DNA of 36,838 nt from NCBI GenBank assembly GCA_947631145.1, contig CANRKF010000014.1:1-36838 (forward strand). The letters are read 5' to 3'. The notes under the pieces were generated by a model. The model did not search any database. It saw only the letters and a list, made by a program, of their open reading frames with translations, and had not been told where the DNA came from. Source of the stretch: an uncultured Clostridia bacterium (lineage in GTDB: Bacteria; Bacillota; Clostridia; TANB77; CAG-508). Below are positions 1 through 9,041 of this stretch, in pieces (the stretch's first letter is position 1; each line of letters begins with the position of its first letter). A program made the translations under genes and the position numbers.

Positions 1-1136
1 GCATTTGATATAATATTTAAAATAACTCTTTCTATTGCATATTTATCTGCCTTCACTGGTGGAACGTTTGCTGTAACAAAACATTCTACATTATGTGATT
101 TCTTTTCTATTTCAAATTTTAGTCTTTCTATACATTTTTTGGTTAAATCGCCTAAATCAAATTCTGATTCTTCTTTTGTTATTTTTTTGTTATCATATCT
201 AGAAAGTATTAATAAGTCTGTTACAAGTTTTGCCATTCTTCTTGCTTCTGAACTTATAACTTCTAAGAATTTAGTTTGCATTTCTTTGTCATATTCACTT
301 TCTAGTAATGTATCTGCATACCCCATAATAGAGGTAATTGGTGTTTTTAGCTCATGAGAAACGTCTGCTACAAATTCTTTTCGCATATTATCTAGTTTTA
401 CATGTTCTGTAATATCTTGTATTACCACTATTACTCCTGCTGGTTTTTCATTTTCGTCTTTAAATGGCGCAAAAAGAAGATTAACATATTTTTCTCCTAT
501 ACTAAGTCTTTGTTCAGATGTTGTCCAATTTTCTAGATATACAATTTTTTCTAAATTTATATCTGCTTGTAATTTATTAAATATTTGATTAAAGTTTTGT
601 TCTTGTTTACTTAAGTTTAGTAATTCTATAGCTGCAGGATTTATATGAATTATTTTTCCTTCCATATCAAATGCAATAATTCCATCTGTCATGTGCAATA
701 ATATAGTTTCTATTTGCTTTTTTTGTTTTCCCATTTCATTTAAGTTTTGTTTTAATTCTTTTGTCATTAAACTGAAGGCATTAACTAATTCATCTATTTG
801 TGTTTTCTTTTTGCCGGTTTCTTTTATTTCTATTTCTTCACCTTTTGCTATTTTTTCTGCATTTTGTATTAATACATTTATTGGTTTCACAACAGATTTT
901 GATACAAAGTATCCTACCAGCAGAGTAATAACTGCAAATACTCCAATAGCTATTATTGTAATTACTTCTGTTTGTGCTATTTGAGAATTTATTAAACTAT
1001 ATATTTCCTGTGTTTGATCAAGTGGTTTTGCTATTTGCTGAAGCATTATAATATGAATAAATGAAAGTGCGCTAATTACAACTATACCCAATATAAAAAA
1101 TATTAATATAATTTTCGTTTGTATATTCTTTATCAT
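1..1136 (-). CDS. walK: WalK/PhoR-type sensor histidine kinase (C-terminus cut by window edge)
   Basis: Membrane sensor kinase that would autophosphorylate on His and pass phosphate to the regulator encoded just upstream. The ATG follows AAGGA. About 378 codons are visible. Order: TM1 (about residues 7-27), a very short outside loop of about 22 residues, TM2 (about 51-71), HAMP, a PAS domain, then the HisKA H-box VSHELKTPIT with the phospho-accepting His at residue 261. The reading frame reaches the N-box (ERVILNIISNA) at the window edge, so the ATP-binding domain is incomplete here. It lies 83 bases after the regulator on the same strand, so the two are very likely co-transcribed. Classical Bacillus WalK has a large outside sensor domain and this one does not, so PhoR or a walK-like orphan name is also possible. 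The family call is secure; the exact name is an inference from the WalR-like partner. Confidence 0.88.
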   Translation of the reverse strand, partial: MIKNIQTKIILIFFILGIVVISALSFIHIIMLQQIAKPLDQTQEIYSLINSQIAQTEVITIIAIGVFAVITLLVGYFVSKSVVKPINVLIQNAEKIAKGEEIEIKETGKKKTQIDELVNAFSLMTKELKQNLNEMGKQKKQIETILLHMTDGIIAFDMEGKIIHINPAAIELLNLSKQEQNFNQIFNKLQADINLEKIVYLENWTTSEQRLSIGEKYVNLLFAPFKDENEKPAGVIVVIQDITEHVKLDNMRKEFVADVSHELKTPITSIMGYADTLLESEYDKEMQTKFLEVISSEARRMAKLVTDLLILSRYDNKKITKEESEFDLGDLTKKCIERLKFEIEKKSHNVECFVTANVPPVKADKYAIERVILNIISN

Positions 1137-1219
1137 TTCTAATTCCTTTTCCTTTTTTGCTCAGAAAAGCTCATTTGAGCATAAAAATTTAGCTATTTCT
1201 ATTTATTTTTGCATAGAAA

Positions 1220-1999
1220 TTAGGTACTAGCTAAATAATAACCAACTCCTCTTTTGGTAATTAGAATTTTTGGTGCTGATGTATCTTTTTCAATTTTTTC
1301 TCTAATTCTTCTAACAGTAACATCAACTGTTCTTATATCTCCATAATATTCATAGCCCCATACTTTTTCTAATAAAATTTCTCTAGTTACTACTTGCCCT
1401 GGTTGTTTTGCTAAATATCTTAAAACTTCAAATTCTCTTAGGGTTAAATCTATTACTTGACCTCTAACTTTCGCTTCAAATTTATCTAGGTCAATTACTA
1501 ATTCTCCTAAGTTTATAATAGTTTCTTCTTTTTGTGCAGTTTGTTCATTTTCTACTACTGCTTGGTTTGAAAGGTCAACTTTTCTTAAATTAGCTTTTAC
1601 TCTAGCTACTAATTCACGTACGCTAAATGGTTTTGTAATGTAATCATCTGCTCCTAATTCTAAACCTAATATTTTATCTATTTCTTCATCTTTTGCAGAT
1701 AAAATTAATATAGGAACATTTAATACGGCTTTAATTCTTTTACATACGGTTAATCCATCTACCTTGGGAAGCATAATATCTAATAGAATTAGGTCTGGCT
1801 TTTCTTCAGTTGCAATTCTTATTGCTTCTTCTCCATCATTAGCTTCTAAAGTTAAATAGCCTTCTTTTTGTAAATTATATACTAAAATATCTACAATTCT
1901 TTTTTCATCATCAACAACTAAAACTGTTTTTCTAGTCTCTTCATTATTGTTCTTATCGTTTTGTTCTTCATTATTTTCTATATTCTCGCTTTTTTCCAA
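1220..1999 (-). CDS. walR: OmpR-family response regulator, WalR-like
   Basis: DNA-binding response regulator, 259 residues. The receiver domain (about 25-140) has the acidic pair DDE at 30-32, phospho-acceptor Asp74 in LLDIML, and the conserved Lys in YITKPF. The C-terminal winged helix (about 165-257) ends TVDVTVRRIREKIE...RGVGYYL, closely like WalR (YycF). The start codon is TTG at 1999-1997, preceded at 6 nt by the strong SD GGGGGAG. This start gives an unusual Asn/Glu-rich N-terminal extension of about 23 residues before the receiver, and the two domains are joined by a longer than usual linker. The kinase gene follows on the same strand. WalRK controls cell-wall turnover in Firmicutes, which fits the wall hydrolases elsewhere in the window (inference). 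Confidence 0.92.
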   Translation of the reverse strand: MEKSENIENNEEQNDKNNNEETRKTVLVVDDEKRIVDILVYNLQKEGYLTLEANDGEEAIRIATEEKPDLILLDIMLPKVDGLTVCKRIKAVLNVPILILSAKDEEIDKILGLELGADDYITKPFSVRELVARVKANLRKVDLSNQAVVENEQTAQKEETIINLGELVIDLDKFEAKVRGQVIDLTLREFEVLRYLAKQPGQVVTREILLEKVWGYEYYGDIRTVDVTVRRIREKIEKDTSAPKILITKRGVGYYLAST

Positions 2000-2038
2000 A
2001 ACAAACTCCCCCGCCTTTCTTTTGGCTTATTTAGTATA

Positions 2039-2067
2039 AATATATCATATTACTATTTTTTTAACAA
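2039..2067 (-). promoter_or_regulatory. Possible promoter for walRK
   Basis: On the minus strand, TTGTTA (2062-2067) and TATATT (2039-2044) are separated by 17 bases and lie about 40 bases before the walR start. The surroundings are very AT-rich, so chance matches are likely. Confidence 0.35.
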
Positions 2068-2294
2068 GTTTTTTTATATAATTTTGTAATATTTTTGAAA
2101 CAGTTTGGAAATATAGCTGTCATAATTTTGAAATAATAAAAGGAAAAATCGTTTTTTATGTCGAATTTTCTGTAATTTAACAATAAAATTATATAATAAA
2201 AAAAATGCACTTTCCTAGAAAATAAAAAATAGCATTACATTATTAAAAAAACAATATAATACTATTTTAAATTTTATTTTTTATATATTTTTAA

Positions 2295-2402
2295 TTTTTA
2301 ATATACTTTTTTAATCTAATATTTTATATAATTTTTAATATTCTTTTTTAAGCTAATATTTATATGATTTTAAATATGCTTTTTTAGCTAATTTATATAT
2401 TT
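2295..2402. repeat. Three tandem AT-rich repeats of about 36-37 bp
   Basis: Copies at 2295-2331, 2332-2367 and 2368 to about 2402 share the pattern tttttaatat-c-ttttttaa-ctaatat. They lie 59 bases beyond the tsf stop in a 461-base gap (2000-2460) that holds no gene I can support. No U-tract terminator was seen for tsf, so the array may be its 3' end region. Confidence 0.6.
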
Positions 2403-2460
2403 TTAAGTTAAGTTATATATATATTAATTTTTAAGCATTTTATTTAGTATATTTTGTATA

Positions 2461-3342
2461 TTATCCCTTAATTTGTTTTGCAACTTCTTCTGCAAAGTTT
2501 TCTTCTCTTTTTTGTAAGCCTTCACCTTTTTCAAATCTTGCAAATCTAATTATTTTAGCGCCTTTGCTTTCTACTAATTTTCCAACTTTTTGATCAGGAT
2601 CTTTTACAAAGTCTTGTTCTACCAAACAGATTTCTCCATAGAATTTTCCAATTCTACCTTGTACTATTTTTTCAGCAACAGCTTCTGGTTTTCCTTCATT
2701 AACAGCTTGTGCTTTCAAAATTTCCATTTCATGTTCTACACGTTCTTGTGGAACTGATTCTCTATCTAAATATTCTGGTCTTGCTGCAGCTATTTGCATA
2801 CATATATCTTTCGCAAGTTCTGTATTTCCACCTTCTAGTTCAACTAGAACTGCTATTTTTCCATCTCCGTGTATATAACTTTCTATTAAACCTTCTGTTT
2901 CAAATCTTTCAAATCTACGAATTGACATATTTTCACCAATTGTAGCAATTTTACTTGTTAATACATCTTGAACAGTTTTATCTGTTTCTACAATAGATGT
3001 TTGTGAAAGTAGTTCTTCTACTGTTGCTGGATTTTTAACAGCTATTTGTTTTGCAACATCTGCAACAAAATTTCTAAATTCTTCATTTTTTGCTACGAAG
3101 TCTGTTTCAGCATTAACTTCTACTAGGGCTCCTAATTTATGGTCTTCTGTAACATAAGTTAAAACTAAACCTTCTGCTGCAATTCTATCTGATTTTTTTG
3201 CAGCTTTAGCAATTCCTCTTTCACGTAATAATTCAATTGCTTTTTCTTCATCTCCATTTGTTTCTGTTAATACTTTTTTGCAGTCCATCATTCCTGCACC
3301 TGTTTTTTCTCTTAACATTTTTACTTGTTCAGCAGTAATCAT
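2461..3342 (-). CDS. tsf: Elongation factor Ts
   Basis: Guanine-nucleotide exchange factor for EF-Tu in the cytoplasm, 293 residues, the usual length. The N-terminal UBA-like region has LREKTGAGMMDCKK. The core has the TDFVAKN motif (about residue 80) that contacts EF-Tu, followed by the two dimerisation subdomains. The ATG follows AAGGAGG at 7 nt. It sits downstream of rpsB on the same strand, the standard bacterial order, with a terminator-like hairpin between the two genes. No CGG codon is used in frame. Confidence 0.98.
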   Translation of the reverse strand: MITAEQVKMLREKTGAGMMDCKKVLTETNGDEEKAIELLRERGIAKAAKKSDRIAAEGLVLTYVTEDHKLGALVEVNAETDFVAKNEEFRNFVADVAKQIAVKNPATVEELLSQTSIVETDKTVQDVLTSKIATIGENMSIRRFERFETEGLIESYIHGDGKIAVLVELEGGNTELAKDICMQIAAARPEYLDRESVPQERVEHEMEILKAQAVNEGKPEAVAEKIVQGRIGKFYGEICLVEQDFVKDPDQKVGKLVESKGAKIIRFARFEKGEGLQKREENFAEEVAKQIKG

Positions 3343-3363
3343 AAAAAAATCCTCCTTTTTTCT

Positions 3364-3408
3364 AAAAAAAGAGTACCTTTTTTCCTTTTAGCTTTTAGGA
3401 TAAGGTAC
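3364..3408 (-). terminator. Attenuator-like hairpin between rpsB and tsf
   Basis: Minus-strand RNA can form GUACCUU (3402-3408) with AAGGUAC (3373-3379), plus an inner UCCU/AGGA stem. Seven U residues follow (3364-3370). It ends just before the tsf Shine-Dalgarno site. With tsf only 90 bases from rpsB, this looks like a partial terminator that sets the S2 : EF-Ts ratio. Confidence 0.65.
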
Positions 3409-3432
3409 ATCCTTTATTTATTAAATTATTTA

Positions 3433-4284
3433 TTATTCAGCTGTTTCTTCTGTTTCAGCTTTTTTACTTTCTGTTTTTGCTTTTTCTACTTCTTCAGTAG
3501 CTTCTTTTTCATTTTCTTCTTCACTTACTGCTTCTACTACTTCTTCCATATCTTTTTCTGTAGTTTCAGTATTTGTAAGTTCTTCTACTGCTTCCATAGA
3601 TTCGCCTTGTTTACCTTCAATAACTGCATTTGCCATACAATCTGCTATTAATTTAACTGCACGAATTGCATCATCGTTTCCTGGTATAGCATAATCTAAT
3701 TCTTCTGGATTGCAGTTTGTATCTACTAAACCAATAACTGGAATACCTAATTTTCTAGCTTCTAATATTCCAATTCTTTCTTTTTTAGGATCTACTATAA
3801 ACATAACTCCTGGTAGTTCTTCCATGTTTTTAATTCCACCAAGATTTTTTTCTAGTTTTTCCATTTCTTTCTTTAAAAGAATTACTTCTTTTTTTGGTAA
3901 TACATCAAATGTACCATCTGATTGCATTGTTTCTAATTGTGTTAATCTGTTAATTCTTTTTCTAATGGTTTCGAAGTTTGTTAGTGTACCTCCTAACCAT
4001 CTTTGATTAACATAGTACATACCGCATTTTTCGGCTGCTTCTTTTACACATTCTTGTGCTTGTTTTTTAGTTCCTACAAATAGAACTGTTTTTCCTTCTT
4101 CTGATTGTTCTTTTAAAAAGTTGTAAGCTTCATCTAATTTTTTAGATGTTTTTTGCAAGTCGATTATATGGATACCATTTCTAGATTGAAATATGTATTC
4201 AGCCATTTTTGGATCCCATCTTCTTGTTTGATGTCCAAAGTGAACACCTGCTTCTAGTAATTGTTTCATTGCAACTACTGACAT
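3433..4284 (-). CDS. rpsB: 30S ribosomal protein S2 with acidic C-terminal tail
   Basis: Ribosomal protein S2, 283 residues, while typical S2 is about 230-260. The signature [15 protein letters not shown] (about 92-106) and the C-terminal [19 protein letters not shown] segment are clear. After about residue 225 the protein runs into a tail of some 55 residues made almost wholly of Glu, Thr, Ala, Lys and Val, with alternating acidic and KA/KTE blocks. The ATG follows AAAGGAGG. A second GGAGGAATAA lies 16 bases upstream, so the SD region is duplicated. It is the first gene of rpsB-tsf. Confidence 0.97.
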   Translation of the reverse strand: MSVVAMKQLLEAGVHFGHQTRRWDPKMAEYIFQSRNGIHIIDLQKTSKKLDEAYNFLKEQSEEGKTVLFVGTKKQAQECVKEAAEKCGMYYVNQRWLGGTLTNFETIRKRINRLTQLETMQSDGTFDVLPKKEVILLKKEMEKLEKNLGGIKNMEELPGVMFIVDPKKERIGILEARKLGIPVIGLVDTNCNPEELDYAIPGNDDAIRAVKLIADCMANAVIEGKQGESMEAVEELTNTETTEKDMEEVVEAVSEEENEKEATEEVEKAKTESKKAETEETAE

Positions 4285-4346
4285 AATTTTATTCCTCCTT
4301 TTAGTTATTCCTCCATATTGCTAATATCGTATAAAAAGACTTAATT

Positions 4347-4374
4347 TGTATAAGCACTTTTTTTATACTCACAA
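4347..4374 (-). promoter_or_regulatory. Likely promoter of rpsB-tsf
   Basis: On the minus strand, TTGTGA (4369-4374), 16 bases, then TATACA (4347-4352), about 60 bases before the rpsB start. The 5' leader carries two copies of GGAGGAATAA, the second being the working SD. Confidence 0.5.
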
Positions 4375-4411
4375 TATGTGTGTATTTTCATAACGAGCAT
4401 TATTATATCAT

Positions 4412-4440
4412 AAAAAGTGTTGCTAATGCAACACTTTTTT
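4412..4440 (-). terminator. Intrinsic terminator after the GT-C-like gene
   Basis: GTGTTGC/GCAACAC stem extended by A-tract/T-tract pairs, four-base loop. It lies just after the stop at 4447 on the minus strand and is followed there by TTTTTAT. It is symmetric enough to work in both directions. It separates this gene from rpsB-tsf. Confidence 0.85.
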
Positions 4441-4446
4441 GATTTT

Positions 4447-6345
4447 TTATGTATATTTTTCCATAGTATCTATGCTTTTTCTTACTTTTATTATATATAT
4501 TATAATTGCACATATTGAAACTAATGATATAATATCTGCTACACGATACAATGTTTTTTCTTCATAATCTACTGTTATTGTTCCGGATTTTCTTTCATTT
4601 AGTTCTATTCTAATTACGTTATTATCTCCACAAGTTAATTTTAAGTTTTTTCCATTTTCATCTTTTGCAGTATACACTGGATAATATAGTAATGGTACTT
4701 CTATATAACCATTATCTGCATTACTTGTATAATTTAATACAATTTTACTTCCCTCTTTTTTATAATCATCAATGCTAATTGATTTTTCAGAAGTAACGTA
4801 TTTATTTTCTGTAAAATCCGAAATATCTGTTCCTAATAAATAATATTCTCCTTGTATTATTATAGTGCTATTTTTTATTGTATATTTTTCATTTTTTGAA
4901 TATGGGGCTACAATTATTGTAAAAATCACTATTGCTGATAGTCCTATTCCAAATACTATTTTATAATTTTCCAGTATATTTTTACTTTCTTTGTATTTAG
5001 AGTCTACATACTGACCTATGATAATACTCATTGCCATTGCAATAGTTACTGTTGTTCCTCCTAAAAATCTCCAGGAAAATTGCATAGTTGCAGACAGCCA
5101 CTTTACTGGTTGATATTTTTCCTGCAGTTCTCCCCATGGTATAATTGATGTTGAAAGTATTAAAAAGGTAACTCCTAAAAATACTAATATTCTAATGAAT
5201 TTATTTAATTTATTATCCTTATCTTTTGATTTATATATGTATATTATACAAAGTGGAATTCCTATTGTGCATAATAGTCCTAAAGAAAGATTCATTTCAT
5301 CTTTCATTCCCTTAGCATAATTGTTTGATAATCTATAACTATCAATATCATCAAATACATTAAATAATTCTGCTGGTATTACATTGTGTGTATCAAACAT
5401 ATATGCATTATATTTTGCGTCTAGTGTCGGTCTTTCTTTTACATCTAAATCTAGGCTATATGCCACTAAAAATGGAACTATAAACCATAAATTTATTAAT
5501 ATAATTGATATTCCAGCTAATATAATTTTAAAATATCTTTTCTCTTTAAAAATATTTTTTATGAAGCTTAAAAATATTACTACACATACAATTGCTGTTG
5601 TAATTAAACTTAATATATGTGACTGAATGATGCATGTAATTCCTATTGCAAATATGTACCATTTATTTTTGTTCCCTATACACAGTTCATATAAGCCCCA
5701 TATTACAAGTGGGAAAAAGGCTAAGGCTAAAGCTTCACCAACAGCACTTCTTGTATATACTGTTACTAATCTATATGTTGCTGTAGCATATATAATTGAA
5801 CCTATAATTCCTGCTGTTGTGGATTTTGATATTTTCTTTGTAGCTATATACATAGAAAATACTGCTGCTGCATTTATAAAAACTAATAGTATTTTGTAAG
5901 AAAATTCAATTGATGTATTTAGTACTCTTAATACGGCTGGAATATAAATGAATAATTCTGGATATAGCATAGGTGATGCATATCCATAGCCATTGTTTGC
6001 TAATGGATATATTCTCGCAGGAATTTGTAAATTTTCTAGTGCTCCTTTTAAACCATTAATTCTCATTATGCTAAATTCAAGATCATGTGCATATATTAAA
6101 TAGTCATTATATAATGGATAACTTATAAATAGAACTATTGCTATTAATAAAAAGCCTATTTTCATTTTGTTACTTATATTTTTTTTGAAACATAATATAC
6201 CTATGGATAATAATACCAATAATAATAAGAATCCTTGTATGTATATATCAAATGTTCCTGCTGTGTTATTATTAAATTTTACCATAAATAACATTAGGGC
6301 TATAGCGCTGACTATAATATATGATATTATACTTTTTAATTTCAT
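4447..6345 (-). CDS. Multi-pass membrane protein, PTPS-related/YfhO-like (GT-C fold) family
   Basis: Integral membrane protein of 632 residues with about a dozen hydrophobic segments. After two N-terminal helices a short loop reads AHDLEFSIMRINGLKGAL followed by a GYGYASPMLYPELF segment. The HD...R...GYG...P pattern is what I know from the PTPS-related/YfhO membrane family, whose members look like GT-C glycosyltransferases using lipid-linked sugars. The C-terminal part (about 470-600) is a soluble beta-rich domain, closed by one last helix (about 603-622). The weak SD GGCGGAG precedes ATG. The rubrerythrin gene ends 26 bases upstream on the same strand, so they may share a transcript, although no functional link is evident. 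The substrate cannot be read from sequence. Confidence 0.6.
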   Translation of the reverse strand: MKLKSIISYIIVSAIALMLFMVKFNNNTAGTFDIYIQGFLLLLVLLSIGILCFKKNISNKMKIGFLLIAIVLFISYPLYNDYLIYAHDLEFSIMRINGLKGALENLQIPARIYPLANNGYGYASPMLYPELFIYIPAVLRVLNTSIEFSYKILLVFINAAAVFSMYIATKKISKSTTAGIIGSIIYATATYRLVTVYTRSAVGEALALAFFPLVIWGLYELCIGNKNKWYIFAIGITCIIQSHILSLITTAIVCVVIFLSFIKNIFKEKRYFKIILAGISIILINLWFIVPFLVAYSLDLDVKERPTLDAKYNAYMFDTHNVIPAELFNVFDDIDSYRLSNNYAKGMKDEMNLSLGLLCTIGIPLCIIYIYKSKDKDNKLNKFIRILVFLGVTFLILSTSIIPWGELQEKYQPVKWLSATMQFSWRFLGGTTVTIAMAMSIIIGQYVDSKYKESKNILENYKIVFGIGLSAIVIFTIIVAPYSKNEKYTIKNSTIIIQGEYYLLGTDISDFTENKYVTSEKSISIDDYKKEGSKIVLNYTSNADNGYIEVPLLYYPVYTAKDENGKNLKLTCGDNNVIRIELNERKSGTITVDYEEKTLYRVADIISLVSICAIIIYIIKVRKSIDTMEKYT

Positions 6346-6371
6346 TAGCTTCTCCGCCTTTTATATATTTT

Positions 6372-6920
6372 TTAACCAAAATATCTTTTTAATAGTCCAT
6401 CAAATCCTCTGCCGTGACGTGCTTCATCTTTGCACATTTCATGTACTGTATCATGAATTGCATCATATCCAAGTTGTTTTGCTTTTGTTGCAAGTTCTTT
6501 TTTGCCCATGCAAGCACCATGTTCTGCCATTGCTCTTAGGCTTACATTTTTCTTTGTGTCTGGGTAAACTACTTCTCCTAATAATTCTGCAAATTTTGCT
6601 GCATGTTCTGCTTCTTCTAAAGCATATCTTTTGAAGGCTTCTGCTATTTCTGGATATCCTTCTCTATCTGCTTGCCTGCTCATTGCTAAATACATACCAA
6701 CTTCTGAACATTCTCCTGTGAAGTTTTCTCTTAATCCTTTTACTACTTCTTCATCTAAACCTTGTGCAACACCTATTACGTGCTCATCTGCATAAGATTT
6801 TTCTGATGTTTCTTCTTTTAATTCAAATTTATCCTTTGGTGCACCACATTGTGGACATTTTTCTGGAGCTTCTTCTCCTAAGTGGATATATCCACATACT
6901 TTACATACATAAGCTTTCAT
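6372..6920 (-). CDS. rbr: Reverse rubrerythrin (N-terminal rubredoxin domain)
   Basis: Non-haem iron peroxidase of about 182 residues, likely reducing H2O2 and protecting an anaerobe from oxygen. Unlike classic rubrerythrin, the rubredoxin-like site is at the N-terminus: CKVCGY (Cys6, Cys9) and CPQCG (Cys22, Cys25). The ferritin-like four-helix domain follows, with ExxH-type ligands ([14 protein letters not shown] and [16 protein letters not shown]). This is the clostridial reverse-rubrerythrin layout. I chose ATG at 6920 because AGGAGGAAAACA precedes it; an in-frame ATG 26 codons further upstream has no SD. A 9-bp inverted repeat lies in its leader. Confidence 0.93.
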   Translation of the reverse strand: MKAYVCKVCGYIHLGEEAPEKCPQCGAPKDKFELKEETSEKSYADEHVIGVAQGLDEEVVKGLRENFTGECSEVGMYLAMSRQADREGYPEIAEAFKRYALEEAEHAAKFAELLGEVVYPDTKKNVSLRAMAEHGACMGKKELATKAKQLGYDAIHDTVHEMCKDEARHGRGFDGLLKRYFG

Positions 6921-6956
6921 TGTTTTCCTCCTAATTTTATATTTTTTAATATATTC

Positions 6957-6980
6957 AGAAGTAATTTTTATATTACTTCT
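6957..6980 (-). promoter_or_regulatory. Inverted repeat in the rubrerythrin leader
   Basis: AGAAGTAAT, six bases, ATTACTTCT, located 37 bases before the rubrerythrin start. It could be an operator (peroxide regulators bind AT-rich palindromes) or an mRNA hairpin. The rest of 6921-7241 is AT-rich with no gene seen; it holds the divergent start regions of rbr and the zinc-ribbon gene. Confidence 0.4.
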
Positions 6981-7241
6981 TATAAATATTTTGTACATTT
7001 AAAATAATAAAATATTTTTGCTTAAAAATCAATATTTTTATAGTAAAAAATTATTACAATTTTATAATAAAAATTTATTACAAATTTTTTTAATATTTTA
7101 ATATTTTTTGTATCTTTTTGTATTTTTTTATGATATACTTTTTCTATCTTAAGAAATAGTTTTATATAAATTACATAAGATAATTAAAGTTTAAAACTTT
7201 TTCAAGTGCTCATAAAAAAGGTAAGGAAGGAATTGATTATA

Positions 7242-7502
7242 ATGAATTTTAATAAATGTTGTCGTTGTGGATGCTTTTTTGTTTCTGAAAATGCTGTATG
7301 TCCCAATTGTGAACAAAAAGATCAATTAGAAATAAATAGGCTAAAAAACTATATTGAAGAAAATGTAAATGGTACTAATTTCTATAATATTGATAATGTA
7401 ATTTCTTGTACTGGAATTACTCCTAATAATTTAAATCGTTTTTTAGCTCAAGACCAATTTTCTGATTTTGCAAGTCAAATTGGAAATGGAAATCTTAATT
7501 AA
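7242..7502 (+). CDS. Small zinc-ribbon protein, YvyF-like (TIGR03826-type)
   Basis: Protein of 86 residues starting MNFNKCCRCGCFF. Two CxxC pairs (CCRCG and CPNC, about residues 6-24) form a zinc ribbon. A helical part with CTGITPNNLNRFL (about 50-62) follows, resembling a helix-turn-helix. This zinc ribbon plus TGI-x-nnl-RFL pattern is that of the YvyF small-protein family, usually encoded near flagellar genes and about 140 residues long. Here it stands alone and is shorter, so a flagellar role is not supported by context. I chose the second ATG (7242) over 7206 because GGAAGGA lies before it. It is the only gene here divergent from its left neighbour, and a terminator follows. Confidence 0.6.
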   Translation: MNFNKCCRCGCFFVSENAVCPNCEQKDQLEINRLKNYIEENVNGTNFYNIDNVISCTGITPNNLNRFLAQDQFSDFASQIGNGNLN

Positions 7503-7510
7503 ACTGATGC

Positions 7511-7552
7511 GAGCCTTAATTTACTAAAATTTTATTAAGGCTCTTAATTTTA
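7511..7552 (+). terminator. Intrinsic terminator after the zinc-ribbon gene
   Basis: GAGCCTTAAT (7511-7520) and ATTAAGGCTC (7534-7543) form a perfect 10-bp stem, followed by TTAATTTT. It starts 8 bases after the stop. Confidence 0.8.
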
Positions 7553-7637
7553 ATTAATTGTATTAAGTTTAAAGCTAAAATATATGAGTATAAAAAATAG
7601 GACACCTTATATATCTTTCTAAATATTATAAGTTTTT

Positions 7638-8936
7638 TTATATGACTTTTAAAACATTTTTCTTAGGTTCTGGTTTATTATTCTGTATTTCATAAACTTT
7701 TTGTAATTCTTTTGCTTGACTATTTGCTAATTCTTCATTATTAGCATGAATATATGCTAATATTTCACCTTTTTGTACTGCATAGCCTACTTTTTTCTCT
7801 AAAACAACTCCTACTTCTGGTAAAATAATATCTTCTTTTTTTATTCTTCCTGCTCCTAAGTTTCTTGATATTTCTCCTACTTTTTGAGCATTTAAACTGG
7901 TAACATATCCATTATTTTGTGCTAATACAGGTACTATGTATTTTGCTTTTTTTAATTTTTTATAATCTTCTAAAAAGCTTATATCTCCATTTTGTGATTC
8001 TATCCATACTTTAAATTTTTCAAAGGCTTTTCCATTTTCAATATTATTTAATATTTTTTGTTTATTTTGTTTTATATTTTCTCCTTTTCCTGCTAGTTTT
8101 AGCATATAACTACCTAGCTCCAAAATAACTTCTTTTACATCTTGCTCCATATTTCCTTTTAGAAATTCTACTGATTCTATAACTTCTAATGAATTTCCTA
8201 CTGTTTTTCCTAAAGGTTCTTCCATATTTGTAATTATGCAAATGGTTTCTTTATGTGCTAATTCACCTATTTTTTTCATCATTTTTGCTAGTTTTTCTGC
8301 ATCTTTTAAATTTTTCATAAAGGCTCCGATTCCACAAGTTACATCTAATACAATTTTACTCGCTCCTGCTGCTATTTTTTTGCTCATAATACTAGAACTA
8401 ATAAGTGGAATACTTTCTGTAGCAGATATAACATCTCTTAAAGCGTATAGCTTTTTATCTGCTGGTGCTAGTTTAAGTGTTTGACTTATTACTGCTATTC
8501 CATTTTGCTTAACTTTTTGTATAAATTCTTCTATTGTAAGATTTGTTTTATAATTTGGAATTGATTCTAATTTATCTATGGTTCCTCCTGTATAGCCTAG
8601 ACCTTTGCCAGACATTTTCGCAACAGGGATATCAAAAGATGATATTATTGGAGCTAAAATTAGTGTTATTTTATCTCCTATTCCTCCTGTAGAATGTTTA
8701 TCTACAACTGTTCCTAATTCTGATAAATCTAAAATATCTCCTGAATGTGCCATAGCAAGTGTTAAATTTGTAGTTTCTTCTTCATCCATTCCATTTATAT
8801 AAATTGCCATTACTAGTGCTGCAGCCTGATAGTCTGCAATATTTTCATTTGTATAATTTTGAACGAAATATTCTATTTCTTCTTTACTAAGTTTATTTTT
8901 ATCTCTTTTTTTAGCTATTATTTCTTGTATATTCAA
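7638..8936 (-). CDS. pdp: Pyrimidine-nucleoside phosphorylase
   Basis: Cytoplasmic salvage enzyme of 432 residues that splits uridine, thymidine or deoxyuridine with phosphate into base and (deoxy)ribose-1-phosphate. The phosphate-binding motif KHSTGGIGDK lies at about 79-88. SGKGLGYTGGTIDKLES and the substrate-site stretch LRDVISATESIPLI follow, and the C-terminal alpha/beta domain starts near 330. The usual LDVKxGxGAFMK is LDVTCGIGAFMK here, so the Lys is replaced by Thr at a position near the monovalent-cation/phosphate site. The start codon is TTG (8936-8934) with SD AGGGTGAT. It follows rnhB on the same strand with a 105-base gap. Confidence 0.92.
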   Translation of the reverse strand: MNIQEIIAKKRDKNKLSKEEIEYFVQNYTNENIADYQAAALVMAIYINGMDEEETTNLTLAMAHSGDILDLSELGTVVDKHSTGGIGDKITLILAPIISSFDIPVAKMSGKGLGYTGGTIDKLESIPNYKTNLTIEEFIQKVKQNGIAVISQTLKLAPADKKLYALRDVISATESIPLISSSIMSKKIAAGASKIVLDVTCGIGAFMKNLKDAEKLAKMMKKIGELAHKETICIITNMEEPLGKTVGNSLEVIESVEFLKGNMEQDVKEVILELGSYMLKLAGKGENIKQNKQKILNNIENGKAFEKFKVWIESQNGDISFLEDYKKLKKAKYIVPVLAQNNGYVTSLNAQKVGEISRNLGAGRIKKEDIILPEVGVVLEKKVGYAVQKGEILAYIHANNEELANSQAKELQKVYEIQNNKPEPKKNVLKVI

Positions 8937-9041
8937 TTTACATCACCCTTTTTAGTTTTAATACTACTTTGTTATTACCTTTAGGTTTTAATTATGCTTC
9001 TTATATTAATATTTCTATTATTTAAAAACTTGCAAAGATGA

